Source: Cristatella mucedo
Taxonomy: Eukaryota > Bryozoa > Phylactolaemata > Cristatellidae
Length of the DNA: 64,000 nucleotides
Direction: 5' to 3'
Assembly: GCA_009760855.2 (NCBI GenBank)
Contig: WPIO01000168.1
Coordinates: 239,001-303,000, forward strand
Both the position numbers and the translations under genes were made by a program. The notes beneath the pieces were generated by a model, which worked only from the letters and a program-made list of their open reading frames with translations, made no database searches and had not been told where the DNA came from. Positions 10,813-22,050 of the stretch are shown here, one piece after another. The first letter of the stretch is position 1; each line of letters starts with the position of its first letter.

Positions 10813-11037
10813 AAGCTACACTGTCACATGAAGCGCTGCATAAAGCGCAGCAAGAGCCAAACATGACGTTTCCAGTGTACTGACCCGATGTCATGACTCG
10901 AAGGCCTTCCATACTAGCGTACAGGTCATACGCAAGAGCACACAAAGAGGAGCACACAGAGCTCAGCAGCTCCTGCACCAATTAGACGTCACCATCCGCT
11001 ATCGCGTGGCATAGTCACGCGACCGAAGCTTTCTTAC

Positions 11038-11263
11038 AGTAGCACTGAGCAGTGGAGAGGTGGGCGAAGACCCGCTGGACTTCCTTGAACGTGGGACGGC
11101 GCGTCTGAATAGGAATTGCGCGGATCCGATCGTCGCCCGGCTGAAGGCAAGCCACATTAGTGCTATCGAAAAATATCCTCCGATTGCGGCCAGCCACCCG
11201 GATGAATATTCGGTGGCACCTCTTGAGTAGCTCCGACCACGACAGCAGCAGATCCCGGATATC
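11038..11263 (-). CDS. ANKZF1: ANKZF1/Vms1 exon: C-terminal half of VLRF1 domain
   Basis: Exon of 226 nt on the minus strand. The acceptor is ATATTCGCAG and the donor is TACT/GTAAGA; phase 0 in, 1 out. It starts DIRDLLLSWSELLKRCHRIF, continues IRVAGRNRRIFFDS, and ends IPIQTRRPTFKEVQRVFAHL. This is the end of the Vms1-like release factor domain; the TRRPTF(K/Q)E(V/L)QRV block is a family hallmark (human ATRRPTFQELQRV, from knowledge). It joins 11443-11590 in phase 0, giving a continuous [16 protein letters not shown] reading. The next phase-compatible exon is 8485-8874. The conserved segment that follows this point in other ANKZF1 proteins was not found between them. Confidence 0.94.
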
Positions 11264-11442
11264 CTGCGAATATCGCGAGGCGCCGAGTCGCAAAAGGCTC
11301 CAGCCGGGCTGCCATCGCTGCGCGACTTAGTCTCGACGCCTCGGTCAGCACAGATAAAATATCGACACTAGCAATGCCGCAGTGCCGCAGTGCCAAGACA
11401 TTCTGCATTCGAATGGGGAGGCTCGCCAGGTGGCGCTCGTAC

Positions 11443-11590
11443 CTGGATGAGAGCCTGCTCGTTATATCGTCTCAGGCTAGCACCGGCCGACTTGGGCGCC
11501 GAGCCTTTCTCGTCACAAACGCCCTGCGCCGTACCACGCTTGGCTCGAACCACATAGCGATGGAATGTCTTGTGCTGAACTACACTTCCA
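11443..11590 (-). CDS. ANKZF1: ANKZF1/Vms1 exon: VLRF1 catalytic core (GTAQ)
   Basis: Exon of 148 nt on the minus strand. The acceptor is a T-run ending TTTTTTTCTAG and the donor is CAG/GTACGA; phase 2 in, 0 out. It encodes [20 protein letters not shown], then [16 protein letters not shown]. The HKTFHRY...RAKRGTAQG signature is diagnostic of Vms1/ANKZF1. The glutamine of GTAQ is the catalytic residue known in yeast Vms1 (Gln295) and human ANKZF1 (Gln246). It is used to free nascent chains from peptidyl-tRNA on stalled 60S subunits. All key residues are present, so the enzyme is predicted to be active. This is the clearest single exon in the window. Confidence 0.97.
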
Positions 11591-12189
11591 CTAGAAAAAA
11601 AGTTATAAGCAAGTAATCGCTACAGATTCAGCAGCAGCTGCACTGCAGGACGGTGGCAGCGTGCTGAGCACATAGAAATGTGAAAGTGTGACACACAGGA
11701 AGTATGGAAGGCCACTAGCAACAATACATGGAATAATATATAGCTGCTAATACATAAAGCCAGCAAAGGAAGGCATTGCAAAAGGGGAGCATAAATACAG
11801 TGAGTGCGAGATAACTACACTACACAACAAGCAGGACAATGCTACCGAAAAGGCCTTTTCTCTCGATAGCCTTGCTAAAACTGTCATCCGTGCACAGAGT
11901 CCATAGCAGCTAGTCACTTGGGTCGGCTAAAATCAGCTGCCAAAGAGTATTTATGGGTGTCACAACCCCTGCAAAGGGCAATAAAAGATTGCCTGCTGCA
12001 GAAACCACCCTGCGGCAAAAAAACCTCTTGCAGAGTCGTGAGTTGCTGAGCAAAGCACGCACGACCTCAGCAGCAGCGGCAGTGAGGCAAAATTGGAGCT
12101 CTAAGGCTCTGGCTGAACGACAACGACAGACTGAGCCGCACTGAGCGACGAAGAAAAAGCACAGCATTGCTCGCGCTTGGTAAACGCCG
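11591..12189. other. ANKZF1 intron with SINE-1 remnant
   Basis: 11600-11920 shows nothing recognised. 11925-12060 resembles an antisense, heavily decayed SINE-1 (AATCAGCTGCC..., GCAATAAAAGATTGCCTGCTG). Confidence 0.4.
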
Positions 12190-12725
12190 CCGCCTTTCTC
12201 TGCTACCAAACTGGTCCACGCGTTCGTGTCGTCTTGTCTAGATTGCTGTAACTCGCGCCTTGGCGGTCTTCCTGTCTGCGCGGGCACTAAGATGCTTACA
12301 GCTGGCGCCAAATTCTGCTGCAGCAAGGCTTGTCTGTCGTGAAAGCTGCCGAAATACGTCACTTCGAGCCGAGCCTGCACAGGGTCTTCATCAACCCCAT
12401 CGACTTTAGGGTCCTCTCACTGGCTTTTAGGCCCTTTCATTATTTTACTCCGGCAAGCTACCTACATGCAGCACTTACTATCCAGAATTCCCATTGTACC
12501 ACCGGCTACTTCGCTGACTCTATCCGTCTAGCTGTGCCCCTAACCAACCTCAAAAGAGCAAAGCTAAAATCCAGCCTGCTCCTCTCACCGTAGCTACTTC
12601 CATAGGGTTCGTCTTTTGAGTAAGTATCTGCACTGCAATTCATGTGCACATCCTGCACCGCTAGTCTGCTTGCGTGCTTCTTTCCGGTCAAAGTGAAGTG
12701 CCTAGAAAGCCTACATGACTGATGT
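12190..12725 (+). mobile_element. Old LINE-A-related relic
   Basis: Plus-strand RT C-terminal remnants (AAACTGGTCCACGCGTTCGT, TGCAGCAAGGCTTGTCTGTC), with many indels. Confidence 0.7.
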
Positions 12726-12731
12726 GTTAGG

Positions 12732-13003
12732 TTATTACTACTACAAATGCTATTTTAATTAATTATCCATTTAGATAATATGCAAAGGAATTGTTATTTT
12801 CATAGTTATTATTGCTAGTACTCCTCCAAGTGCATCTTATGTCAAATTGAATTATGATTAAACCAACTTATTACTACTACAAATGCTATTTTAATTAATT
12901 ATCCATTTAGATAATATGCAAAGGAATTGTTATTTTCATAGTTATTATTGCTAGTACTCCTCCAAGTGCATCTTATGTCAAATTGAATTATGATTAAACC
13001 AAC
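12732..13003. repeat. Perfect 136-bp tandem duplication
   Basis: Two copies of a 136-base AT-rich unit (12732-12867 and 12868-13003). I find no difference between them by eye. Each unit starts TTATTACTACTACAAATGC and ends ATGATTAAACCAAC. No insertion hallmark is visible. Confidence 0.95.
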
Positions 13004-13940
13004 TTATTAGTGATGGGCAAACCAGGTGTGGTTCAGAAATTGGAAAGGCTGACCCTTAAAATCGATCGACTCTTCCAGTACATCTCCTGTTGAATCTGCA
13101 CGAAATCTAGCTGCCATGTTCTAAAGTGACCGTTCATTAGACGAACACATCAGCTCCAGTCAAGTCTGCCTACTTTCAGCTACATAACATTGCTAAAATT
13201 CGGGGTGGTTTAGACTGAGACACCACATCTAAATTGGCCCACACATTTGTGACATCCAGTCTTGACTTCTGTAACTCACTGCTTGCTGGCCTACTGGCAT
13301 ATGCAATCAGGCGATTACAGCTGGTACAAAACTCCGCAGCGAGGTTCGTCTGTCGTGAGCGGCACAGTTGTCACATCACACCACCTCTCGCCGACCTGCA
13401 CTGGCTCCCAGTCAACCAACACATCGACTTCAAGGTTTTGTCACACACGTTTAGGTCCCTTTTACTCGTTGTCTCCAGCTTACCTATCAGATCTACTGCC
13501 CCATCAGGCTAAGCATCGTACCATCCGCTTTTCGGGATCAAACTGTTAACCTATACCTCGCCCAGATCTCAAATCCTTTAGAGACCATGCATTTAGTTCA
13601 TATGCTCCCAAAGCCTGGAACCCACTCCCGACTTCCGTCACAACGTCCCTTGACCTGACCACATTTGAAAAGAAATTATAAACGTACCTATTTATGACAG
13701 CATTTGGTGGGTCCCTATGATGAGTCCTTTATGTGCTTATGCACGCTGACACTGTTGCATGCTGCCACTAACCACATTTGCATGCTGACCCTATGCATGC
13801 CATCCCTAACCATGTTATTCTTGTTGTTTATCAAGCATAATACTACTCGATCGTGTTTCCTTTGCAGAAAATGTAAAGCACATAGAAAGAGATTGAGTTC
13901 TCTGAAGGTGCTCCATCAAGTGTATTATTATTATTATCGA
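13004..13940 (+). mobile_element. LINE-A, 5'-truncated and diverged
   Basis: Begins in the VMGKPSVIQ region, continues through the C terminus (LQLVQNSAARFVCRERHSCH) and 3' UTR, and ends in the hairpin and ATT tail near 13937. Frameshifts are present. Confidence 0.9.
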
Positions 13941-14049
13941 TTGTCTGCAGAAATCAGAACGTCGGGTGTACTTGCATTCAAGCATGCAGGTCACAAAGAG
14001 GTCAACAAAGCCATTGGGTAGCGGATGTGCAGCCGAGCGAACACGTTAC

Positions 14050-14165
14050 CTGTCAAAGATGGCGCCGGCAAAATGCCCTCCACCGGTCATCAGCACAGCC
14101 CACAGGTTACCGGCGGCCAACTCGGCCAGGGCATCGCTGAGCTCCTCCGCTGACGGAGCAGGTCT
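14050..14165 (-). CDS. ANKZF1: ANKZF1/Vms1 exon: start of VLRF1 domain
   Basis: Exon of 116 nt on the minus strand. It has an excellent acceptor (TTTCTCTTTCTCTCACAG) and the donor ACAG/GTAACG; phase 0 in, 2 out. It encodes RPAPSAEELSDALAELAAG, then NLWAVLMTGGGHFAGAIFD. The VLM..GGHFAGAIF strand is the conserved opening of the Vms1-like release factor fold (VVLMAAAGHFAGAIF in human, from knowledge). The two exported bases are completed by the first base of 11443-11590, giving [15 protein letters not shown], and phase agreement confirms both borders. Confidence 0.95.
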
Positions 14166-14219
14166 CTGTGAGAGAAAGAGAAAACTGGCATTAAACGAAG
14201 AGCACAGCAGTGTGTCCGA

Positions 14220-14375
14220 AATGGTCACGTGCGCCGCGGGCCACACGCACGCAAACAGGCACACACAGGTATGCATGCAAACGAACAAACGCACGAAATA
14301 AATGGTCATCCCAGGGGCCACAGACGAACGAACGAACGCACAGACGAACGAACGAACGCACACACAGCTCAAGGC
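14220..14375. repeat. Low-complexity CA/GAAC tract
   Basis: CACGCA-type simple sequence, then two copies of a 20-base unit (CACAGACGAACGAACGAACG) at 14328-14367. Confidence 0.8.
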
Positions 14376-14499
14376 CGAGCTCGACGCGGCAGCAGCAATC
14401 GTTCACTAGGGCAGAATGCAAGAGGCAAGATCAGCAATACAAACAAAATGAAAAAAGTACATACATAAGCCAGAGCTAAACTAGAAAAGACATCTTTAC

Positions 14500-14815
14500 A
14501 TGTCACGGAACTCACCCTCTTTACTTCAATACCAGGACGACCGGTGTACTGACGACTGCCGACTGGCATCACGTCATATCCTAATTTGATTACATTCAAA
14601 AAGATACTAAAAACCTACTTGCTCCTCACACACTTTGCTGTGTTGTGAACGAATCGTCCTCTGCACGGCTGCTTGATCGAAAAGTGGTCATGCTGTGACT
14701 AACCAATTGTCAGAGTTCCTTTTTAGCAACAGCAAAGTGCTTGGATAAAGCGATTTGATTCTCTTGGGGTGCAACTTGATTGTTTTATTAATAATATTAT
14801 CACTATTACCACTAT
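14500..14815 (+). mobile_element. Old LINE-A-related 3' end
   Basis: Diverged 3' UTR and terminal hairpin remnant (AAGTGCTTGGATAAAGCGAT, TCTCTTGGGGTGCAACTTGA), followed by a TTAATAATATTATC tail. Confidence 0.6.
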
Positions 14816-15385
14816 TGATGGGCCAATGTAACTAGGGTGCAGAGCCGACGACCGAGCCTAGCCAGCGATAACTAGTGTGCACAGATACCATTGAATCATC
14901 TCCTGAGTATCATCATCTCTGTAGCACATTTGTCACTCCCCGGCAGTTTTGCGAGCCGATGCACCATCAAGATAAAGACTGGCGGGTCACCGGGAACTCC
15001 ACCACAAGTTGACAAGGTGCCTGAGCAGAGGTCTATGTGCAGACTAAGCGTACTCTTGCTCGACGTAGCAACTCCAAAGACTACTCCCACATCGACCAGA
15101 CCAGCTGTCCTAATGGAGCAGCTGACATAACAGCACAGCAGGTCTGATCTGAGCATAGCAACCCTTAAAGTGGGTCGACTGCACGGTCGCCACTGAGTGA
15201 ACAGCCGATGGCTGCAGTTAGGGATGCCGAGCAGCAGCAGCACCAGCACCAACAGCAGGCACGAGAGGAAAGCAGATGGAGGACGACAGAGAGCTCGGCA
15301 GAGTGAAAACCTAGAATGCTGGCCGACCAGTGGCACTGCAGCGAGTGAGACTGCCAAAGCCGGCTCTTTCGGCAGCATCGCCTAC
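14816..15385. other. ANKZF1 intron, one long antisense frame of doubtful meaning
   Basis: A 160-codon minus-strand frame spans 14896-15378 with a leucine-rich stretch. The flanking exons (15386-15715 and 14050-14165) already join in phase 0 without it, so I regard it as chance. Nothing else recognised. Confidence 0.4.
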
Positions 15386-15715
15386 CTTCTTGCTACAAAC
15401 AACGGCTTTGCAAAGTGACACCACTTCGTCATTATCGTTCTGAAACAGCAGGCGATTGCTAGATGACGCATAGAACACGGAACCTTCGCGAAAGGCTTCG
15501 TAGTTATCGTCGGCTCCGTCGTCCGCATGGAAGTCACACGACAAGCCTCCATTGTCCGACTCATCCGTACTGCTGTCGCTGCCCGAAATACTGGACACGT
15601 TGTCATCTGCGCAGAGCACGAACCCGCGCCGCTTAAAATCCAAAGTGCAACGATCGAAGATCGGCATGCGATCGCTCGCGCTGCAGTCACGGCCGCTGGC
15701 CATGGAGCTGTACGA
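15386..15715 (-). CDS. ANKZF1: ANKZF1/Vms1 exon: acidic linker and LLFQN strand
   Basis: Exon of 330 nt on the minus strand. The acceptor is TTTTCTTGCCTACAG and the donor is GAAG/GTAGGC; phase 0 in and out. It encodes the acidic serine stretch NVSSISGSDSSTDESDNGG, then NRLLFQNDNDEVVSLCKAVV and CSKK. Both features match ANKZF1: the LSSISGSEDSDSASEED-like linker after the zinc finger, and the RVLFQN...LYAYRCVL strand that opens the VLRF1 domain (human, from knowledge). The serine/acidic tract looks like casein kinase 2 substrate sequence (inference). One problem: the preceding exon 19252-19348 ends in phase 1, so a small exon is missing between them or one border is wrong. Confidence 0.9.
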
Positions 15716-15835
15716 CTGTAGGCAAGAAAAGGCAACTTGCTAGAACCAGAACTTGCTCACACCCTGTTCTTGAGCAACGTCGAAACGAGATTTGCTTTGC
15801 TTTGAAGGCTCAAGCTACAAACGGCAGTGAACTTA

Positions 15836-18800
15836 CTAATAATAATAATAATGCACTTGATAAAGCGCCCTCAGAGAACTCAATCTCTTTCTAGGCGCTT
15901 TACATTTGCTGCAAAGTGAAATTAATTGAATGGTAAGTAAAATCATGCTTGAAAACAAACAAAATTAATAATATGGTTAGGGGCGACATGCACAGGGTCA
16001 GCATGCAAATGTGGTTAGTGGCAGCATGCACAGTGTCAGCACGCATAAGCACATCGAGGACGAATCACAAGGACCCACTAAATGCTGTCCTAAATAGGTG
16101 TGTTTTTAAGTTCTTTTTAAACGTGGTCAGGTCAGGGGATGTTCTGACGCAGGTCGGAAGGGAGTTCCAGGCTTTGGGAGCATACGAACTAAATGCACGG
16201 TCTCCAAAGGATTTAAGGTATGTATGAGGTATTTCTAGACTGTTGGATTCCAAAAAGCGGGTGGTACGTGCTTGGCCTGATGGGGTAGTATATCTGACAG
16301 ATAGGCTGGAGCCATAGAATGAAGGGACCTAAAAGTGAGCGACAAAACCTTGAAGTCAATCCGTTGCTTGACTGGTAGCCAGTGCAGGTCGGCGAGAAGT
16401 GGAGTAATGTGGCAACTGCGACGCTCACGACAGACAAGCCTAGCTGCAGAGTTTTGCACCAGCTGCAATCGCCTGATCGCACATGCTGGTAGGCCAGTAA
16501 GCAGTGAGTTGCAGAAGTCGAGACGAGATGCCACGAATGCATGGACCAACTTAGACGTGGTATCCTTATCTAAACAAGCCCAAATTTTAGCAATGGTATG
16601 AAGCTGAAAATTGGCAGACTTCACAGTGGAGCTGATATGGTCGTCTAATGAGAGGTCACTTTGGAATATGATACCTAGATTTCGAGCTGATTCAGCTGGA
16701 GATATGCTGGCAGAGCCAATTTTGAAAGTCAGCCTTTCCAATCTCTGAATCACACTGGGTTTGCCCATAACTAGTAACTTAGTTTTATCATCGTTTATTT
16801 TTAGAAAATTTGCTGCCATCCATGTGCGGATGTCATCAATGCATGCAGCTAGTGAATTTAGAGAATTTGAGGTGCTCGAAGGTTGGGAGGGGTCAAAGCA
16901 AAGGTACAACTGAGTGTCATCTGCATAGAAGTGAAAGCCTAGATTGTGCTTGGCAATCACATCAGCAAGAGGCAGAGTATAAACCGTGAAAAGAGCCGGA
17001 CCTAGCACGGAGCCCTGAGGTACTCCATATTTCAGAGGTACTTCAGATGATCTTTGTCCGTTCACGTCAATACTCTGGAGTCTCCCACTGAGATAGGACC
17101 TGAACCACTGCAGAGCAGTGCCAGTGATGCCCAGACGAGATGAGAGGCGCTTTAGAAGAACTTTGTGATCGATGGTGTCAAAAGCTGCCGAAAGATCGAG
17201 CAAAACAAGCAGAGACACTCTACCCATGTCTGCATTTCTAAGTAGTTCGTTGTATACCCTAAGCAATGCTGACTCTGTGGAGTGATTAGCTCTAAAGCCA
17301 GACTGGAACTTACTAGCAAGGTGTGAGGTTTCGATATATGAGTTCAGCTGGTCTGCCACGACCCGTTCCAGTGTCTTTGATAGGAATGGTAGAAGGGAGA
17401 CTGGGCGGTAGTTGCTCAAGTTCTCTTGGTCTAGTGTTGCTTTCTTGAGAAGAGGCCTGACTATACAGCTTTTTTGAAAGGTTCTGGGACATGACCTGAG
17501 GCTAATGACATATTAATGATGGTAGTTATGCATGGCAGCAGCAGATCAATGCAACGTAGGAGCAGGACAGTGGGAATAGGGTCCAGAGGACTTGTTGTCT
17601 TCTTTGATTGAGATACGAACTTTAGGACTAGATCACTAGTGACCTGCTTAAATGCACACAATGAGGTGCAGCCAGGAACGGAGGGACAGCATTCTAGTGG
17701 GGAGGTTGTCATCGCAGGGATGGATTCCCTGATCTTGTTTATCTTCTGCACATAGAATCGAGAGAAGCGATCGGCTAGATCATCATTAGGATCATCTGGT
17801 AAGGAGCTAATCTGGGAACAGTTGAGGAGATGGTTTATTGTCGACATCACCATTTTTGGATTGTGCATCTGTGATTCAACAAGGTTTCTATAGAAGCTAG
17901 ACTTGGCCTTTGCTAGGATCGATTGGTACGACCTACAGTAGTCTTCATATGCCTGTCGATGGACAGTTGGTCCGGATCTTTTTTATGCCGTTTCAAGCTT
18001 TCGTTTAGTAGACTTGGCTAGTTTAATGTCTGTGGTAAACCATAAGCCGTCTGGGCGGGGGCGCACAGTGCGCTTTGTCAGAGGTGCAAACTCGTCGAGC
18101 GTGTCAGCTAGTGTCGTGTTGTAGCTATCTACCAATGATGAAAGATCGGAGGGAGGACTGAGCAGCAGAGGTGAAGCAGATATTCTCGCACGGACAGCAT
18201 AGATGTCAAGGGTCTTGAGGTTTCGCGATTCACAGGTTATTTTAGATGAGGATGTGGGCACACACTGTAGATCAAATGAGATCTGCATGTGGTCAGATAA
18301 GCAGGATTCGGTAATAATTGGTGATGACAAAGTGCAGTTGTATGAGAAAATCTGGTCGAGTGTGTGACCCTTGATGTGGGTAGGACCATGCACATGAGCC
18401 GCAAGAGACAATGAGTCAGTCAATGCACGAAATTCGGTGCTGAAAGCGTCAGATAAGTTATCAAAGTGAACGTTGAAATCACCCATAACGAGGAAGGATC
18501 GATTTCTTGCACAAAGAATCGAAATGAGATTGGAGAAATCTGAGATAAAAGAGGATTTGGTACCTGGTGGGCGATAGACTACTGCCACTATCGGTAGCTT
18601 GTTTTCGGGTGAGACCAAGACAATTGATTCAAAAGACTGCTTCGAGGGTACCGCAAATGGCTTGAAGTTGAACTTCGAGCGCACGATAACAGCAACTCCA
18701 CCTCCAGTTTTGATTGATCTAGGGGTGCGAAAGAACGAGAAACCAGATGGAGTAGGGTCTTTAATTGTCGGGCAGTTTATCGATTTCAGCCAAGTTTCAG

Positions 18801-19130
18801 TTAGGGCGAGCAGGTCGATACCATTTTCAGAAATAAGGTCGCTTATTACTAGAGGTTTATTGCACATTGAGTGAGGATTCCAAGGGCAAGCGTTAAGTCT
18901 GGCCGATGAGTTACAACAGGCCTGATGACCACTAAGTTAGAGAGATTAACAGTGATGCATGTGGGGGAGCGTGCTGACCGGTTCGAGACAATGCTAGGAA
19001 TACCAAACGAGCGGGTACTCAGCTCGCAGCTCCTGCCCAACGAGTGGCATCTGAGCTGGCGGTTCCGTTTAGACACTGTAACTGTTACTTGACAGGCACA
19101 CATTCAACGGTAAACGCACGACGCAGTCAG
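15836..19130 (-). mobile_element. LINE-A, longest copy (endonuclease + RT + tail)
   Basis: ATT tail and hairpin at 15836-15915, 3' UTR, RT and C terminus to about 17870, endonuclease to about 18900, and the N-terminal region of ORF2 to about 19110. It lies antisense to nothing; its orientation is the same as the host ANKZF1 gene and it fills the intron between 19252 and 15715. No target duplication could be identified with confidence. Confidence 0.92.
16055..19103 (-). pseudogene. LINE-A ORF2: AP endonuclease + reverse transcriptase, frameshifted
   Basis: Open pieces: 18849-19103 (basic N terminus, IPSIVSNRSARSP), 17983-18867 (endonuclease), 17461-17868 and 16235-17419 (RT), and a C-terminal piece to 16055. 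The endonuclease shows ALTETWLKS, GDFNVHFDN and the C-terminal SDH of the APE fold. RT shows [49 protein letters not shown] and FYADDTQLYLCF. At least three frame breaks (near 18865, 17870-17980 and 17420-17460) and one near 16235 inactivate it. It is the only copy here that shows the complete protein layout of the family. Confidence 0.88.
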
Positions 19131-19251
19131 GATATGAACCACTGCATTATCGGGCATGACCGCAGCAATATTCTGCTAACAACATGCAATCATGCCACTT
19201 TTTAATGTTTGTTAAGGACCGCAGGAAGCAAAATGAATGACTGCTTCTTAC

Positions 19252-19348
19252 TCTCGAGATCAGCAAATTCTTCTTCGCCGACAGGCTCCAAAGATTTCAG
19301 CTTTCTTTTAACGTTCAGCTGGTGGAAGTCGGACTTGAAATGAGACTT
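19252..19348 (-). CDS. ANKZF1: ANKZF1/Vms1 exon: second half of zinc finger
   Basis: Exon of 97 nt on the minus strand. The acceptor is TTATCTTTACAG and the donor is GAGA/GTAAGA; phase 0 in, 1 out. It encodes KSHFKSDFHQLNVKRKLKSL, then EPVGEEEFADLE. The two histidines of the C2H2 finger are here (HFKSDFH); the cysteines are in 23485-23685. The match to the family pattern REHYKLDWHRFNLKQRLK (human, from knowledge) is clear. This finger in Vms1/ANKZF1 helps ribosome engagement. The phase 1 end does not fit the next recognised exon (phase 0 start at 15715). The 3.3-kb LINE-A copy sits exactly in this intron. Confidence 0.92.
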
Positions 19349-19391
19349 CTGTAAAGATAAGGACGCCATTTAGACACTGTAACTTTCACAG

Positions 19392-19396
<5 letters not shown>

Positions 19397-19441
<45 letters not shown>
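19397..19441. repeat. CA microsatellite
   Basis: About 22 CA units, in ANKZF1 intron 1 just upstream of the second exon. Confidence 0.97.
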
Positions 19442-19444
<3 letters not shown>

Positions 19445-19452
<8 letters not shown>

Positions 19453-19869
19453 TCTTTAGCGAGTCACAACTTAAGCGCACTGCTGTGTACGCAACCAGTC
19501 CACGGCCCAACACGTCACACGACCCACATCTTCCGCTAGGCAATGAGTGGCTGAGCAGAAGAAAAACCTGCAACCGACAGCACAAGAAGGAGCGGACTCG
19601 CACAGCGATTCTTTTTTGAGGAAGTGCGCCTCCTCGATACACAAAGGAAAACAAAAGGCACTGACACAAAATGTCTGCACACTGCAGTGAGGCAGGTTGT
19701 AACCCTTTCTATCTGCCCAACGAGGAGCCTCGCTTGGATAATATTCGGCATTGGGACGATGCTGTATGTCATATGCCGATACTTTATAATGGCAAGGACG
19801 ACTGCTTGTCGATTTCATCATTTCATCGACCCGTCATCACACTTTTGCCAATTTTACTCAATGTCTAAA
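19445..19869. other. ANKZF1 intron, nothing recognised
   Basis: Several overlapping short frames on both strands, none with protein-like character or splice-phase support. Confidence 0.4.
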
Positions 19870-20440
19870 TTTGTCACTCCACTAAAAACCATCCAAACAT
19901 AGAGCTGAGCTAGAGCCCCATGTACAACTCTAGAATGCGGCTGGAACAGCGAGCCAGCCCCTGCCCACTGGCTCCCTTGTCAAGCACCAAATCCATTTCA
20001 AAATCCTCAGTCAGGCTCATAAGTCGCTTCAGTCTCTTGCACATGTCGCTTACCTATCCAAGCCCTTTTCCCTTCTTCTCGTGAGTTCTCGAATGCTCCT
20101 CAGCTTCCGGTTGTCTTGCCTGATTCTTCCCACCGAACCGAAACCTGCTGGCGATCGCTATTTCAGTTCATATGCACCGAAAGCCTAGTACTCCCTTGTG
20201 ACTTCCATCGCCACCTGCATTGACTTTGCACGATTTAGTCCTGACCAACAGTGAGCCTCACAGTGAGATTAGTCAGAGGTGTAAATTCGTCAAGAAAGTC
20301 TGCGGAAGAGGAAGATATACATCACTGTCAAGGGTCTTGAGATTTTTCGATTCATATTTATTCACAGATAAATGGGACATGGCACACACTAAAGACTGAA
20401 TGTGATTCGCATGCGGTTAGATTAGGAGAATTTGGTATTT
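19870..20440. mobile_element. Two opposed LINE-A-related relics
   Basis: 19870-20250: plus-strand C-terminal relic (blocks like CACTGGCTCCCTTGTCAAGC and CCGAAAGCCTAGTACTCCCT). 20255-20440: minus-strand endonuclease relic (compare 18065-18320: TCAGAGGTGTAAATTCGTCA, CAAGGGTCTTGAGATTTTTC). Confidence 0.65.
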
Positions 20441-20659
20441 AGGCCTCTTCATTCTCATGCTCATGCCATTCTAACCTGAGATACTTCCTTATCATGCATT
20501 ACATCGCACCTCTTGCTCTCATGACAAGCTGATTAGCTTCGCCTCGAGTGAAGTTTTCCTGGAAGCATTGCCTTCAGTTCGAATGGTCTAAAAGCCAGAA
20601 CTCACGACCGAATTACACGTCACGACATCCACTGACTTGAATGTTAATCCAGAGAAAAA
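20441..20659 (+). other. Unclear, probably LINE debris
   Basis: Weak resemblance to LINE C-terminal DNA; no frame and no clean homology by eye. Confidence 0.3.
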
Positions 20660-21555
20660 GCAAATAGGCTATCATTTCTATGCGGGTGACACTCAGTTGT
20701 ACCATTGCTTTGATCCCTCTCAGCCTTCGAGCACCTCGAATCCTCTCAACTACCTTGCTGCATGTATTGATGATATCTGCACATGAATGGCAGCAAATTT
20801 TCTTAAAACTAAACGATGATAAAAAAAACTTATTAGTTATTGGCAAACCCTGTTGATTCAGAAATTGGAAAGGCTGACTTTCAAAATTGGCTCTGCCAGC
20901 ATATCTCCTGTTGAATCACCTCGAAATCTAGGTGTCATGTTCCGAAGTGACCACTCGTTAGACGACAACATCAGCTCCACTGTCAAATCTGCCTACTTTC
21001 AGCTACATAAAGTTTCTAAAACTCGGGCTTGTGTAGATAAGAATGCTACGTAAAAGTTGGTCAATTCATTTGTGACATCCCGTCTTGACTTCTGTAACCC
21101 ACTGCTTGGTGGCCGACTGGCATGTGCAATCAGGCGATAACAGCTGGTGCAAAACTCTACAGCTAGGCTTGTCTGTCGTGAGCATCGCAGTTGCCACAGC
21201 ACACCACTTCTTGATGACCTGCACTGGCTCCCAGTCAAGCAACGGATCGACTTCTAGCCTTTGTCGCTCACTTTTAGGTCACTTCATTCGTTGGCCCCAG
21301 CTTATCTCTCAGATCTACTACCCCACCAGGCCAAGCATCGTACCACCCGCTTTTTGGAATCAAACTGTTTATCCATATCTCGTAAAAGCCTCAAATCCTT
21401 TGGAGACCGTGCATTTGGATCGTATGCTCCCAAAGCCTGGAACTGACTCCCAACTTACGTCAAGACATCCCCTGACTTGACCACATTTAAAAAGAACTTT
21501 AAAATACACCTATTTAGGACAGCATTTAGTGGGTCCCTGTGATTCGTCCTTCATG

Positions 21556-21738
21556 TGAGCCGTGAAGGCACACTAGGTAAGGCGGTTGCTTTCGCGACCT
21601 CGGTCCCGAGGTCGCGGGTTCGATTCCTCCGGTGGACGATCCTTTATCACCACTGCAAGCGGTGGTGATAGCCGTAAGGGCTCTTCTGTTGCTATACAAA
21701 AACAGGCTGTTTAATCAGCTAGGATTTATTTATTTATG
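21556..21738 (+). mobile_element. SINE-1 inserted in LINE-A 3' UTR
   Basis: Full SINE-1: head GCCGTGAAGGCACACTAGGT, hairpin CGACCTCGGTCCCGAGGTCG, B box GGGTTCGATTCC, tail GATTTATTTATTT. The LINE sequence is interrupted at TTCATGTG and resumes with ATGTGCTG, giving an apparent ATGTG target duplication. Confidence 0.92.
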
Positions 21739-21878
21739 TGCTGTACCTGCTGCCACTAACCACACTTGCATGCTGACCCTGTGCATGTCACCCTTAACCA
21801 TGTTATTCATGTTGTTTATCGAGCATGATATCACTCACCATTCAATCGCGTTTGCCCTTGCAGCAAATGTAAAGCACC

Positions 21879-22000
<122 letters not shown>

Positions 22001-22050
22001 GATTGAGTTCTCTGAGGGTGCTTTCTCAAGTGCATTATTGTAATTATTAT

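Noticed and set aside
14896-15378. 160-codon minus-strand ORF
   Set aside because: Intronic between two exons that already join in phase 0; leucine-rich through composition only.
21600-21635. tRNA genes suggested by B-box-like sequences in the repeated elements
   Set aside because: All copies are SINEs with long non-tRNA tails; no intact cloverleaf with a proper acceptor stem was seen.
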